A stretch of DNA of 64,000 bases from positions 248,001-312,000 of the forward strand of contig CAKKTE020000647.1 in the NCBI GenBank assembly GCA_920105625.2, written 5' to 3'. The notes below the pieces were generated by a model. That model did no database searches. It had not been told where the DNA came from and worked only from the letters and a program-made list of their open reading frames with translations. Source of the DNA: Clusia tigrina. Its lineage: Eukaryota; Arthropoda; Insecta; Diptera; Clusiidae. Below, piece by piece: positions 37,452 through 50,640 of this stretch. Positions within the stretch are counted from its first letter, which is position 1, and each line of letters opens with the position of its first letter. The translations under genes and the position numbers were made by a program.

Positions 37452-39970
37452 GACGTACCGTATAGAAGTTAGGGCCATTTGAAGTTTTATCAGTGTTTGA
37501 TTCGGGACTCAAGGGTAGCATAGCTTTGAGCGTTAGCTTAAATTGACAAGAGACTCGAGTACTTTATTGTTACAAAATTTCAAGGTTTTATGACGCTCCA
37601 GTAAAAAGTTAAATGCATTTGTGTGTTGCACACTTTGATAGGTGTAGGACGTACCGTACAGAAGATAGGGCCATTTTAAGTTTCATCAGTGATTGATTTG
37701 TGATTCAAGGGTAGCATAGCTTTGAGCGATAGCTTAAATTGACAAGAGGCTCGAGTACTTTATTGTTACAAAATTTCAAGGTTTTATGACGCTCCAGTAA
37801 AAAGTTACAAGCATTTGTATGTTGCAAACTTTGATAGATGTAGGACGTACCGTATATAATTTAAGGCCATTTGAAGTTTTATCAGTGCTTGATTTGGGAC
37901 TCACGGGTAGCATAGCTTTGAGCGATAGCTTAAATTGACAAGAGGCTCGAGTAATTTATTGTTACAAAATTTCAAGGTTTTATGACGCTCCAGTAAAAAG
38001 TTACAAGCATTTGTATGTTGCAAACTTTGATAGGTGTAGGACGTACCGTATAGAAGTTAGGGTCATTTGAAGTTTTATCAGTGTTTGATTTGGGATTCAA
38101 GCGTAGCATAGCTTTGAGCGTTAGCTTAAATTGACAAGAGGCTCGAGTACTTTATTGTTACAAAGTTTCAAGGTTTTATGACGCTCCAGTAAAAAGTTAC
38201 AAGCATTTGTAGGTTGCAAACTTTGATAGGGGTAGGACGTACCGTATAGAATTTAGGGCCATTTGAAGTTTTATCAGTGTTTGATTTGGGTCTCAAGGGT
38301 AGCATAGCTTTAAGCGATAGCTTAAATTGACAAGAGACTCGAGTACTTTATTGTTACAAAATTTCAAGGTTTTATGACGCTCCAGTAAAAAGTTACAAGC
38401 ATTTGTATGTTGCAAAATTTGATAGGTGTAGGACGTACCGTATAGAAGTTAGGGCCATTTGAAGTTTTATCAGTGTTTGATTTGGGACTTAAGGATAGCA
38501 TAGCTTTGAGCGATAGCTTAAATTGACAAGAGGCTCGAGTGCTTTATTGTTACAAAATTTCAAGCTTTTATGACGCTCCAGTAAAAAGTTACAAGCATTT
38601 GTATGTTGCAAACTTTGATAGGTGTAGGACGTACTGTATAGAACTTTGGGCCATTTGAAGTTTTATCAGTGTTTGATTTGGGACTCAAGGGTAGCATAGC
38701 TTTGAGCAATAGCTTAAATTGACAAGAGGCTCGAGTACTTTATTGTTACAAAATTTCAATGTTTTATGATGCTCCAGTAAAAAGTTACAAGCATTTGTAT
38801 TTTGCGAACTTTGATAGGTGTAGGACGTACCGTATAGAAGTTAGGGCCATTTGAAGTTTTATCAGTGTTTGATTTGGGACTCAAAGGTAGCATAGCTTTG
38901 AGCGATTACTTAAATTGACAAGAGGCTCAAGTACTTTATTGTTACAAAATTTCAAGGTTTTATGACGCTCCAGTAAAAAGTTACAAGCATTTATATGTTG
39001 CAAACTTTGATAGGTGTAGGTCGTACCGTATAGAAGTTAGGGCCATTTGAAGTTTTATCAGTGTTTGATTTGGGACTTAAGGGTAGCATAGCTTTGAGCG
39101 ATAGCTTAAATTGACAAGCGGCTCGAGTACTTTATTGTTACAAAATTTCAGGGTTTTATGACGCTCCAGTAAAAAGTCACAAGCGTTTGTATGTTGCAAA
39201 CTTTGTTAGGTGTAGGACGTACCGTATAGAAGTTAGGGCCATTTGAAGTTTTATCAGTGTTTTATTTGGGATTCAAGCGTAGCATAGTTTTGAGCGTTAG
39301 CTTAAATTGACAAGAGGCTCGAGTACTTTATTGTTACAAAGTTTCAAGGTTTTATGACGCTCCAGTAAAAAGGTACAAGCATTTGTATGTTGCAAACTTT
39401 GATAGGGGTAGGACGTACCGTATAGAATTTAGGGCCATTTGAAGTTTTATCAGTGTTTGATTTGGGTCTCAAGGGTAGCATAGCTTTGAGCGATAGCTTA
39501 AATTGACAAGAGACTCGAGTACTTTATTGTTACAAAATTTCAAGGTTTTATGACGCTCCAGTAAAAAGTTACAAGCATTTGTATGTTGCAAAATTTGATA
39601 GGTGTAGGACGTACCGTATAGAAGTTAGGGCCATTTGAAGTTTTATCAGTGTTTGATTTGGGACTTAAGGATATCATAGCTTTGAGCGATAGCTTAAATT
39701 GACAAGAGACTCGAGTACTTTATTGTTACAAAATTTCAATGTTTTATGACGCTCCAGTAAAAAGTTACAAGCATTTATATGTTGCAAACTTTGATAGGTG
39801 TAGGACGTACTGTATAGAACTTAGGGCCATTTTAAGTTTTATCAGTGTTTGATTTGGGACTCAAGGATAGCATAGCTTTGAGCAATAGCTTAAATTGACA
39901 AGAGGCTCGAGTACTTTATTGTTACAAAGTTTCAATGTTTTATGACGCTCCAGTAAAAAGTTACAAGCAT

Positions 39971-40471
39971 TTATATGTCGCAAACTTTGATAGGTGTAGG
40001 ACGTACTGTATAGAACTTAGGGCCATTTGAAGTTTTATCAGTGTTTGATTTGGGACTTAAGGGTAGCATAGCTTTGAGCGATAGCTTAAATTGACAAGAG
40101 GCTCGAGTACTTTATTGTTACAAAATTTCAGGGTTTTATGACGCTCCAGTAAAAAGTCACAAGCGTTTGTACGTTGCAAACTTTGTTAGGTGTAGGACGT
40201 ACCGTATAGAAGTTAGGGCAATTTGAAGTTTTATCAGTGTTTTATTTGGGATTCAAGGGTAGCATAGCTTTGAGCGTTACCTTAAATTGACAAGAGGCTC
40301 GAGTAATTTATTGTTACAAAGTTTCAAGGTTTTATGACGCTCCAGTAAAAAGTTACAAGCATTTGTATGTTGCAAACTTTGATAGGTGTCGGACGTACCG
40401 TATAGAACTTAGGGCCATTTGAAGTTTTATCAGTGTTTGATTTGGGTCTCAAGGGTAGCATAGATTGAGCA
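39971..40471 (+). repeat. Spacer between the 4.6-kb copies
   Basis: About 2.5 monomers do not fit the 5,137-bp offset. They begin with atgtcgc and gtactgtatagaac, matching 35,229 onward at an offset of 4,746 bp. They continue through a tttcaggg/gtttgtacg monomer and a gcgttacc/gtgtcgg monomer and end in catagattgagc. The spacer is built from pieces of the same block and contains no foreign DNA. Confidence 0.7.
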
Positions 40472-41500
40472 ATAGCTTAAATTGACAAGAGGCTCGAGTA
40501 CTTTATTGTTACAAAATTTCAGGGTTTTATGACGCTCCAGTAAAAAGTCACAAGCGTTTGTACGTTGCAAACTTTGTTAGGTGTAGGACGTACCGTATAG
40601 AAGTTAGGGCCATTTGAAGTTTTATCAGTGTTTGATTCGGGACTCAACGGTAGCATAGCTTTGAGCGTTAGCTTAAATTGACAAGAGGCTCGAGTACTTT
40701 ATTGTTACAAAGTTTCAAGGTTTTATGACGCTCCAGTAAAAAGTTACAAGCATTTGTATGTTGCAAACTTTGATAGGTGTAGGACGTACCGTATAGAAGT
40801 TAGGGCCATTTGAAGTTTTATCAGTGTTTGATTTGGGACTTAAGGATAGCATAGCTTTGAGCGATAGCTTAAATTGACAAGAGACTCGAGTACTTTATTG
40901 TTACAAAATTTCAATGTTTTATGACGCTCCAGTAAAAAGTTACAAGCATTTGTATGTTGCAAACTTTGATAGGTGTAGGACGTACCGTATAGAAGTTAGG
41001 GCCACTTGAAGTTTTATCAGTGTTTTATTTGGGATTCAAGGGTAGCATAGCTTTGAGCGTTACCTTAAATTGACAAGAGGCTCGAGTAATTTATTGTTAC
41101 AAAGTTTCAAGGTTTTATGACGCTCCAGTAAAAAGTTACAAGCATTTGTATGTTGCAAACTTTGATAGGTGTCGGACGTACCGTATAGAATTTAGGGCCA
41201 TTTGAAGTTTTATCAGTGTTTGATTTGGGTCTCAAGGGTAGCATAGTTTGAGCAATAGCTTAAATTGACAAGAGGCTCGAGTACTTTATTGTTACAAAAT
41301 TTCAAGGTTTTATGACGCTCCAGTAAAAAGTTACAAGCATTTGTATGCTGCAAACTTTGATAGGTTTAGGACGTACCGTATAGAAGTTAGGGCCATCTGA
41401 AGTTTTATCAGTGTTTGATTTGGGATTCAAGCGTAGCATAGCTTTGAGCGTTAGCTTAAATTGACAAGAGGCTCGAGTACTTTATTGGTACAAAGTTTCA

Positions 41501-41523
41501 AGGTTATGATATCGAGGTTATGA
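41501..41523 (+). repeat. 12-bp insertion variant, copy 4
   Basis: The structure is identical and lies in the right copy of the 4.6-kb block. Confidence 0.85.
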
Positions 41524-42526
41524 CGCTCCAGTAAAAAGTTACAAGCATTTGTATGTTGCAAACTTTGATAGGTGTAGGACGTACCGTATAGAATTTAGGG
41601 CCATTTGAAGTTTTATCAGTGTTTGATTTGGGTCTCAAGGGTAGCATAGCTTTGAGCGATAGCTTAAATATACAAGAGGCTCGAGTACTTTATTGTTACA
41701 AAATTTCAAGGTTTTATGACGCTCCAGTAAAAAGTTACAAGCATTTGTATGTTGCAAAATTTGATAGGTGTAGGACGTACCGTATAGAAGTTAGGGCCAT
41801 TTGAAGTTTTATCAGTGTTTGATTTGGGACTCAAGGGTAGCATAGCTTTGAGCGTTAGCTTAAATTGACAAGCGGCTCGAGTACTTTATTGTTACAAAAT
41901 TTCAAGGTTTTATGACGCTCCAGTAAAAAGTTACAAGCATTTATATGTCGCAAACTTTGATAGGTGTAGGACGTACTGTATAGAACTTAGGGCCATTTGA
42001 AGTTTTATCAGTGTTTGATTTGGGACTCAAGGATAGTATAGCTTTGAGCAATAGCTTAAATTGACAAGAGGCTCGAGTACTTTATTGTTACAAAATTTCA
42101 ATGTTTTATGGCGCTCCAGTAAAAAGTTACAAGCATTTGTATGTTGCAAACTTTGATAGGTGTAGGACGTACCGTATAGAAGTTAGGGCAATTTGAAGTT
42201 TTATCAGTGTTTTATTTGGGATTCAAGGGTATCATAGCTTTGAGCGTTAGCTTAAATTGACAAGAGGCTCGAGTACTTTATTGTTACAAAGTTTCAAGGT
42301 TTTATGACGCTCCAGTAAAAAGTTACAAGCATTTGTATGTTGCAAACTTTGATAGGTGTAGGACGAACCGTATAGAAGTTAGGGCAATTTGAAGTTTTAT
42401 CAGAGTTTCATTTGGGTCTCAAGGGTAGCATAGCTTTGAGCGATAGCTTAAATTGACAAGAGGCTCGAGTGCTTTATTGTTACAAAATTTACAGCTTTTA
42501 TGACGCTCCAGTAAAAAGTTACAAGC

Positions 42527-42588
42527 ATTTGTATGTTGCAAACTTTGATAGGTGTAGATTTATATGTTGCAAACTTTGTTAGGTGTAG
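42527..42588 (+). repeat. 31-bp partial tandem duplication, copy 2
   Basis: This is the same junction, 5,137 bp downstream and without change. It shows that the partial duplication preceded the 4.6-kb duplication. Confidence 0.85.
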
Positions 42589-45107
42589 GACGTACCGTAT
42601 AGAAGTTAGGGCCATTTGAAGTTTTATCAGTGTTTGATTCGGGACTCAAGGGTAGCATAGCTTTGAGCGTTAGCTTAAATTGACAAGAGACTCGAGTACT
42701 TTATTGTTACAAAATTTCAAGGTTTTATGACGCTCCAGTAAAAAGTTAAATGCATTTGTGTGTTGCACACTTTGATAGGTGTAGGACGTACCGTACAGAA
42801 GATAGGGCCATTTTAAGTTTCATCAGTGATTGATTTGTGATTCAAGGGTAGCATAGCTTTGAGCGATAGCTTAAATTGACAAGAGGCTCGAGTACTTTAT
42901 TGTTACAAAATTTCAATGTTTTATGACGCTCCAGTAAAAAGTTACAAGCATTTGTATGTTGCAAACTTTGATAGATGTAGGACGTACCGTATATAATTTA
43001 AGGCCATTTGAAGTTTTATCAGTGCTTGATTTGGGACTCACGGGTAGCATAGCTTTGAGCGATAGCTTAAATTGACAAGAGGCTCGAGTAATTTATTGTT
43101 ACAAAATTTCAAGGTTTTATGACGCTCCAGTAAAAAGTTACAAGCATTTGTATGTTGCAAACTTTGATAGGTGTAGGACGTACCGTATAGAAGTTAGGGT
43201 CATTTGAAGTTTTATCAGTGTTTGATTTGGGATTCAAGCGTAGCATAGCTTTGAGCGTTAGCTTAAATTGACAAGAGGCTCGAGTACTTTATTGTTACAA
43301 AGTTTCAAGGTTTTATGACGCTCCAGTAAAAAGTTACAAGCATTTGTAGGTTGCAAACTTTGATAGGGGTAGGACGTACCGTATAGAATTTAGGGCCATT
43401 TGAAGTTTTATCAGTGTTTGATTTGGGTCTCAAGGGTAGCATAGCTTTAAGCGATAGCTTAAATTGACAAGAGACTCGAGTACTTTATTGTTACAAAATT
43501 TCAAGGTTTTATGACGCTCCAGTAAAAAGTTACAAGCATTTGTATGTTGCAAAATTTGATAGGTGTAGGACGTACCGTATAGAAGTTAGGGCCATTTGAA
43601 GTTTTATCAGTGTTTGATTTGGGACTTAAGGATAGCATAGCTTTGAGCGATAGCTTAAATTGACAAGAGGCTCGAGTGCTTTATTGTTACAAAATTTCAA
43701 GGTTTTATGACGCTCCAGTAAAAAGTTACAAGCATTTGTATGTTGCAAACTTTGATAGGTGTAGGACGTACTGTATAGAACTTTGGGCCATTTGAAGTTT
43801 TATCAGTGTTTGATTTGGGACTCAAGGGTAGCATAGCTTTGAGCAATAGCTTAAATTGACAAGAGGCTCGAGTACTTTATTGTTACAAAATTTCAATGTT
43901 TTATGATGCTCCAGTAAAAAGTTACAAGCATTTGTATTTTGCGAACTTTGATAGGTGTAGGACGTACCGTATAGAAGTTAGGGCCATTTGAAGTTTTATC
44001 AGTGTTTGATTTGGGACTCAAAGGTAGCATAGCTTTGAGCGATTACTTAAATTGACAAGAGGCTCAAGTACTTTATTGTTACAAAATTTCAAGGTTTTAT
44101 GACGCTCCAGTAAAAAGTTACAAGCATTTATATGTTGCAAACTTTGATAGGTGTAGGTCGTACCGTATAGAAGTTAGGGCCATTTGAAGTTTTATCAGTG
44201 TTTGATTTGGGACTTAAGGGTAGCATAGCTTTGAGCGATAGCTTAAATTGACAAGCGGCTCGAGTACTTTATTGTTACAAAATTTCAGGGTTTTATGACG
44301 CTCCAGTAAAAAGTCACAAGCGTTTGTATGTTGCAAACTTTGTTAGGTGTAGGACGTACCGTATAGAAGTTAGGGCCATTTGAAGTTTTATCAGTGTTTT
44401 ATTTGGGATTCAAGCGTAGCATAGTTTTGAGCGTTAGCTTAAATTGACAAGAGGCTCGAGTACTTTATTGTTACAAAGTTTCAAGGTTTTATGACGCTCC
44501 AGTAAAAAGGTACAAGCATTTGTATGTTGCAAACTTTGATAGGGGTAGGACGTACCGTATAGAATTTAGGGCCATTTGAAGTTTTATCAGTGTTTGATTT
44601 GGGTCTCAAGGGTAGCATAGCTTTGAGCGATAGCTTAAATTGACAAGAGACTCGAGTACTTTATTGTTACAAAATTTCAAGGTTTTATGACGCTCCAGTA
44701 AAAAGTTACAAGCATTTGTATGTTGCAAAATTTGATAGGTGTAGGACGTACCGTATAGAAGTTAGGGCCATTTGAAGTTTTATCAGTGTTTGATTTGGGA
44801 CTTAAGGATAGCATAGCTTTGAGCGATAGCTTAAATTGACAAGAGACTCGAGTACTTTATTGTTACAAAATTTCAATGTTTTATGACGCTCCAGTAAAAA
44901 GTTACAAGCATTTATATGTTGCAAACTTTGATAGGTGTAGGACGTACTGTATAGAACTTAGGGCCATTTTAAGTTTTATCAGTGTTTGATTTGGGACTCA
45001 AGGATAGCATAGCTTTGAGCAATAGCTTAAATTGACAAGAGGCTCGAGTACTTTATTGTTACAAAGTTTCAATGTTTTATGACGCTCCAGTAAAAAGTTA
45101 CAAGCAT

Positions 45108-48009
45108 TTGTATGTTGCAAACTTTGATAGGTGTAGGACGTACCGTATAGAAGTTAGGGCCATTTGAAGTTTTATCAGTGTTTTATTTGGGTCTCAAGGG
45201 TAGCATAGCTTTGAGCGATAGCTTAAATTGACAAGAGGCTCGAGTACTTTATTGTTACAAAATTTCAAGGTTTTATGACGCTCCAGTAAAAAGTTTCAAG
45301 CATTTGTATGTTGCAAACTTTGATAGGTGTAGGACGTACCGTATAGAAGTTAGGGCCATTTGAAGTTTTATCAGTGTTTTATTTGGGATTCAAGGGCAGC
45401 ATAGCTTTGAGCGTTAGCTTAAATTGACAAGAGGCTCGAGTACTTTATTGTTACAAAGTTTCAAGGTTTTATGACGCTCCAGTAAAAAGTTACAAGCATT
45501 TGTATGTTGCAAACTTTGATAGGTGTAGGACGTACTGTATAGAACTTTGGGCCATTTGAAGTTTTATCAGTGTTTTATTTGGGATTCAAGGGTAGCATAG
45601 CTTTGAGCGTTAGCTTAAATTGACAAGAGGCTCGAGTACTTTATTGTTACAAAGTTTCAAGGTTTTATGACGCTCCAGTAAAAATTTACAAGCATTTGTA
45701 TGTTGCAAACTTTGATAGGTGTAGGACGTACCGTATAGAATTTAGGGCCATTTGAAGTTTTATCAGTGTTTGATTTGGGTCTCAAGGGTAGCATAGCTTT
45801 GAGCGATAGCTTAAATTGACAAGAGGCTCGAGTACTTTATTGTTACAAAATTTCAAGGTTTTATGACGCTCCAGTAAAAAGTTACAAGCATTTGTATGTT
45901 GCAAACTTTGATAGGTGTAGGACGTACCGTATAGAATTTAGGGCCATTTTAAGTTTTATCAGTGTTTGATTTGGGATTCAAGCGTAGCATAGCTTTGAGC
46001 GTTAGCTTAAATTGGCAAGAGGCTCGAGTACTTTATTGTTACAAAGTTTCAAGGTTTTATGACGCTCCAGTAAAAAGTTACAAGCATTTGTATGTTGCAA
46101 ACTTTGATAGGTGTAGGACGTACCGTATAGAAGTTAGGGCCATTTGCAGTTTTATCAGTGTTTGATTTGGGATTCAAGCGTAGCATAGCTTTGAGCGTTA
46201 GCTTAAATTGACAAGAGGCTCGAGTACTTTATTTTTACAAAGTTTCAAGGTTTTATGACGCTCCAGTAAAAAGTTACAAGCATTTGTATGTTGCAAACTT
46301 TGATAGGTGTAGGACGTACCGTATAGAATTTAGGGCCATTTGAAGTTTTATCAGTGTCTGATTTGGGTCTCAAGGGTAGCATAGCTTTGAGCGATATCTT
46401 AAATTGACAAGAGGCTCGAGTACTTTATTGTTACAAAGTTTCAAGGTTTTATGACGCTCCAGTAAAAAGTTACAAGCATTTGTATGTTGCAAACTTTGAT
46501 AGGTGTAGGGCGTACCGTATAGAAGTTAGGGCCATTTGAAGTTTTATCAATGTTTTATTTGGGACTTAAGGGTAGCATAGCTTTGAGCAATAGCTTAAAT
46601 TGACAAGAGGCTCGAGTACTTTATTGATACAAAATTTCAAGGTTTTATGACGCTCCAGTAAAAAGTTAAATGCATTTGTGTGTTGCACACTTTGATAGGT
46701 GTAGGACGTACCGTACAGAAGTTAGGGCCATTTGAAGTTTTATCAGTGATTGATTTGGGATTCAAGGGTAGCATAGCTTTGAGCGATAGCTTAAATTGAC
46801 AAGAGGCTCGAGTACTTTATTGTTACAAAATTTCAATGTTTTATGACGCTCCAGTAAAAAGTTACAAGCATTTGTATGTTGCAAACTTTGATAGGTGTAG
46901 GACGTACCCTATAGAAGTTAGGGCCATTTGAAGTTTTATCAGTGCTTGATTTGGGACTCAAGGGTAGCATAGCTTTGAGCGATAGCTTAAATTGACAAGA
47001 GGCTCGAGTACTTTATTGTTACAAAATTTCAAGGTTTTATGACGCTCCAGTAAAAAGTTAAATGCATTTGTGTGTTGCACACTTTGATAGGTGTAGGAAG
47101 TACCGTATAGAAGTTAGGGCCATTTGAAGTTTTATCAGTGTTTTATTTGGGATTCAAGGGTAGCATAGCTTTGAGCGTTAGCTTAAATTGACAAGAGGCT
47201 CGAGTACTTTATTGTTACAAAGTTTCAAGGTTTTATGACGCTCCAGTAAAAAGTTACAAGCATTTGTATGTTGCAAACTTTGATAGGTGTAGGACGTACC
47301 GTATAGAATTTAGGGCCATTTGAAGTTTTATCAGTGTTTGATTTGGGTCTCAAGGGTAGCATAGCTTTGAGCGATAGCTTAAATTGACAAGAGGCTCGAG
47401 TACTTTATTGTTACAAAATTTCAAGGTTTTATGACGCTCCAGTAAAAAGTTACAAGCATTTGTATGTTGCAAACTTTCATAGGTGTAGGACGTACCGTAT
47501 AGAATTTAGGGCCATTTGAAGTTTTATCAGTATTTGATTCGGGACTTAAGGGTAGAATAGCTTTGAGCGATAGCTTAAATTGACAAGAGGCTCGAGTACT
47601 TTATTGTTACAAAGTTTCAAGGTTTTATGACGCTCCAGTAAAAAGTTTGCATTTGTATGTTGCAAACTTTGATAGGTGTAGGACGTACCGTATAGAAGTT
47701 AGGGCCATTTGAAGTTTTATCAATGTTTGATTTGGGACTCAAGGGTAGCATAGCTTTGAGCGATAGCTTAAATTGACAAGAGGCTCGAGTACTTTATTGT
47801 TACAAAATTTCAAGGTTTTATGACGCTCCAGTGAAAAGTTAAATGCATTTATATGTTGCAAACTTTGATAGGTGTAGGACGTACCGTATAGAAGTTAGGG
47901 CCATTTGAAGTTTTATCAGTGTTTTATTTGGGACTTAAAGCATAGCTTTGAGCGTTAGCTTAAATTGACAAGAGACTCGAGTATTTTATTGTTACAAAAT
48001 TTCAAGGTT
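45108..48009 (+). repeat. Mosaic region rich in acaaagtttc monomers
   Basis: About 15 monomers, many with acaaagtttc, gggtctcaagg or aagcgtagc, plus two of the gttaaatgcatttgtgtg type (about 46,670 and 47,058). A 3-bp deletion (aaaagtttgcatttg) lies near 47,643, and a 4-bp deletion (gggacttaaagcatag) near 47,931. I saw no block repeated within it. The frame that runs further than usual at 45,962 reflects attggcaag in place of attgacaag. Confidence 0.7.
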
Positions 48010-48779
48010 TTATGACGCTCCAGTAAAAAGTTACAAGCATTTGTATGTTGCAAACTTTGATAGGTGTAGGACGTACCGTATAGAAGTTAGGGCCATTTGA
48101 AGTTTTATCAGTGTTTGATTTGGGATTCAAGCGTAGCATAGCTTTGAGCGTTAGCTTAAATTGACAAGAGGCTCGAGTACTTTTTGTTACAAAGTTTCAA
48201 GGTTTTATGACGCTCCAGTAAAAAGTTACAAGCATTTGTATGTTGCATACTTTGATAGGTGTAGGACGTACCGTATAGAAGTTAGGGCCATTTGAAGTTT
48301 TATCAGTGTTTGATTTGGGATTCAAGCGTAGCATAGCTTTGAGCGTTAGCTTAAATTGACAAGAGGCTCGAGTACTTTATTGTTACAAAGTTTCAAGGTT
48401 TTATGACGCTCCAGTAAAAAGTTACAAGCATTTGTATGTTGCAAACTTTGATAGGTGTAGGACGTACCGTATAGAAGTTAGGGCCATTTGAAGTTTTATC
48501 AGTGTTTTATTTGGGATTCAAGGGTAGCATAGCTTTGAGCAATATATTAAATTGACAAGAGGCTCGGTGCTTTATTGTTACAAAATTTTAATGTTTTATG
48601 ACGCTCCCGTATAAAGTTACAAGCATTTGTATGTTGCAAACTTTGATAGGTGTAGGACGTACCGTATATAAGTTAGGGCCATTTGAAGTTTTATCAGTGT
48701 TTTATTTGGGATTCAAGGGTAGCATAGCTTTGAGCGATAGCTTAAATTGACAAGAGACTCGAGTACTTTATTGTTACAA

Positions 48780-50640
48780 AATTTCAAGGTTTTGTGACGC
48801 TCCAGTAAAAAGTTACAAGCATTTGTATGTTGCAAACTTTGATAGGTGTAGGGCGTACCGTATCGAAGTTAGGGCCATTTGAAGTTTTATAAATGTTTTA
48901 TTTGGGACTTAAGGGTAGCATAGCTTTGAGCAATAGCTTAAATTGACAAGAGGCTCGAGTACTTTATTGATACAAAATTTCAAGGTTTTATGACGCTCCA
49001 GTAAAAAGTTAAATGCATTTGTGTGTTGCACACTTTGATAGGTGTAGGACGTACCGTACAGAAGTTAGGGCCATTTGAAGTTTTATCAGTGATTGATTTG
49101 GAATTCAAGGGTAGCATAGCTTTGAGCGATAGCTTAAATTGACAAGAGGCTCGAGTACTTTATTGTTACAAAATTTCAAGGTTTTATGACGCTCCAGTAA
49201 AAAGTTAGAAGCATTTGTATGTTGCAAACTTTGATAGGTGTAGGACGTACCGTATAGAAGTTAGGGCCATTTGAAGTTTTATTAGTGTTTGATTTGGGTC
49301 TCAAGGGTAGCATAGCTTTGAGCGATATCTTAAATTGACAAGAGGCTCGAGTACTTTATTGTTACAAAGTTTCAAGGTTTTATGACGCTCCAGTAAAAAG
49401 TTTGTATTTGTATGTTGCAAACTTTGATAGGTGTAGGACGTACCGTATAGAAGTTAGGGCCATTTGAAGTTTTATCAGTGTCTGATTTGGGTCTCAAGGG
49501 TAGCATAGCTTTGAGCGATATCTTAAATTGACAAGAGGCTCGAGTACTTTATTGTTACAAAGTTTCAAGGTTTTATGACGCTCCAGTAAAAAGTTTGCAT
49601 TTGTATGTTGCAAACTTTGATAGGTGTAGGACGTACCGTATAGAAGTTAGGGCCATTTGAAGTTTTATCAGTGTTTGATTTGGGTCTCAAGGGTAGCATA
49701 GCTTTGAGCGATATCTTAAATTGACAAGAGGCTCGAGTACTTTATTGTTACAAAGTTTCAAGGTTTTATGACGCTCCAGTAAAAAGTTTGCATTTGTATG
49801 TTGCAAACTTTGATAGGTGTAGGACGTACCGTATAGAAGTTAGGGCCATTTGAAGTTTTATCAGTGTTTGATTTCGGATTTAAGGGTAGCATAGCTTTGA
49901 GCGATAGCTTAAATTGACAAGCGGCTCGAGTACTTAATTGTTACAAAATTTCAGGGTTTTATGACGCTCCAGTAAAAAGTCACAAGCATTTGTATGTTGC
50001 AAACTTTGTTAGGTGTAGGACGTACCGTATAGAAGTTAGGGCCATTTGAAGTTTTATCAGTGTTTGATTCGGGACTCAAGGGTAGCATAGCTTTGAGCGT
50101 TAGCTTAAATTGACAAGAGACTCGAGTACTTTATTGTTACAAAATTTCAAGGTTTTGTGACGCTCCAGTAAAAAGTTACAAGCATTTGTATGTTGCAAAC
50201 TTTGATAGGTGTAGGGGGTACCGTATCGAAGTTAGGGCCATTTGAAGTTTTATAAATGTTTTATTTGGGACTTAAGGGTAGCATAGCTTTGAGCAATAGC
50301 TTAAATTGACAAGAGGCTCGAGTACTTTATTGATACAAAATTTCAAGGTTTTATGACGCTCCAGTAAAAAGTTAAATGCATTTGTGTGTTGCACACTTTG
50401 ATAGGTGTAGGACGTACCGTACAGAAGTTAGGGCCATTTGAAGTTTTATCAGTGATTGATTTGGAATTCAAGGGTAGCATAGCTTTGAGCGATAGCTTAA
50501 ATTGACAAGAGGCTCGAGTACTTTATTGTTACAAAATTTCAAGGTTTTATGACGCTCCAGTAAAAAGTTAGAAGCATTTGTATGTTGCAAACTTTGATAG
50601 GTGTAGGACGTACCCTATAGAAGTTAGGGCCATTTGAAGT
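48780..50640 (+). repeat. Nested 1,363-bp repeat inside the left 3.65-kb block
   Basis: The series gttttgtgacg, gtatcgaag, ttataaatgttttat, aaatgcatttgtgtg, ttggaattc and gttagaagc occurs from about 48,790 to 49,260 and again from about 50,153 to 50,625. ttataaatg falls at 48,888 and 50,251. The spacing is seven monomers minus 9, because three 193-bp monomers lie between. The first copy has gggcgtacc where the second has gggggtacc. Confidence 0.8.
49284..49862 (+). repeat. Three consecutive 193-bp monomers
   Basis: Monomer starts at 49,284, 49,477, 49,670 and 49,863 are 193 bp apart. Each of the three lost 3 bp in the left arm of the dyad, so that gttacaagcatttg became gtttgcatttg (gtttgtatttg in the first). 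All three share gggtctcaagg, gcgatatc and acaaagtttc. They are a local triplication of one shortened monomer. The first starts after attagtg in place of atcagtg. Confidence 0.85.

Larger units (their letters stand above)
35335..39970 (+). repeat. 4.6-kb block, left copy (offset 5,137 bp)
   Basis: About 23.5 monomers here recur at 40,472-45,107. Three independent tags give the same offset: ttcaggg at 35,381 and 40,518, gatatcg at 36,371 and 41,508, and the 31-bp partial duplication at 37,421 and 42,558. The offset equals 26 monomers plus 41, explained by one 12-bp insertion, one 31-bp duplication and two 1-bp deletions. The few differences I noticed include ccagtcaaaag (about 35,795) against ccagtaaaaag, caagctttt against caaggtttt near 38,562, and aaattgac against aaatatac near 41,668. 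The two copies are thus almost identical and the duplication is recent, or it is an assembly effect. Confidence 0.9.
40472..45107 (+). repeat. 4.6-kb block, right copy
   Basis: This is the partner of 35,335-39,970. Homology begins in mid-monomer, between gcaatag and ttcaggg, and ends in mid-monomer near 45,107, where this copy has gcatttgtatgttgc and gtaccgtatag while the left has gcatttatatgtcgc and gtactgtatag. Both boundaries keep the 196-bp register. Confidence 0.9.
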
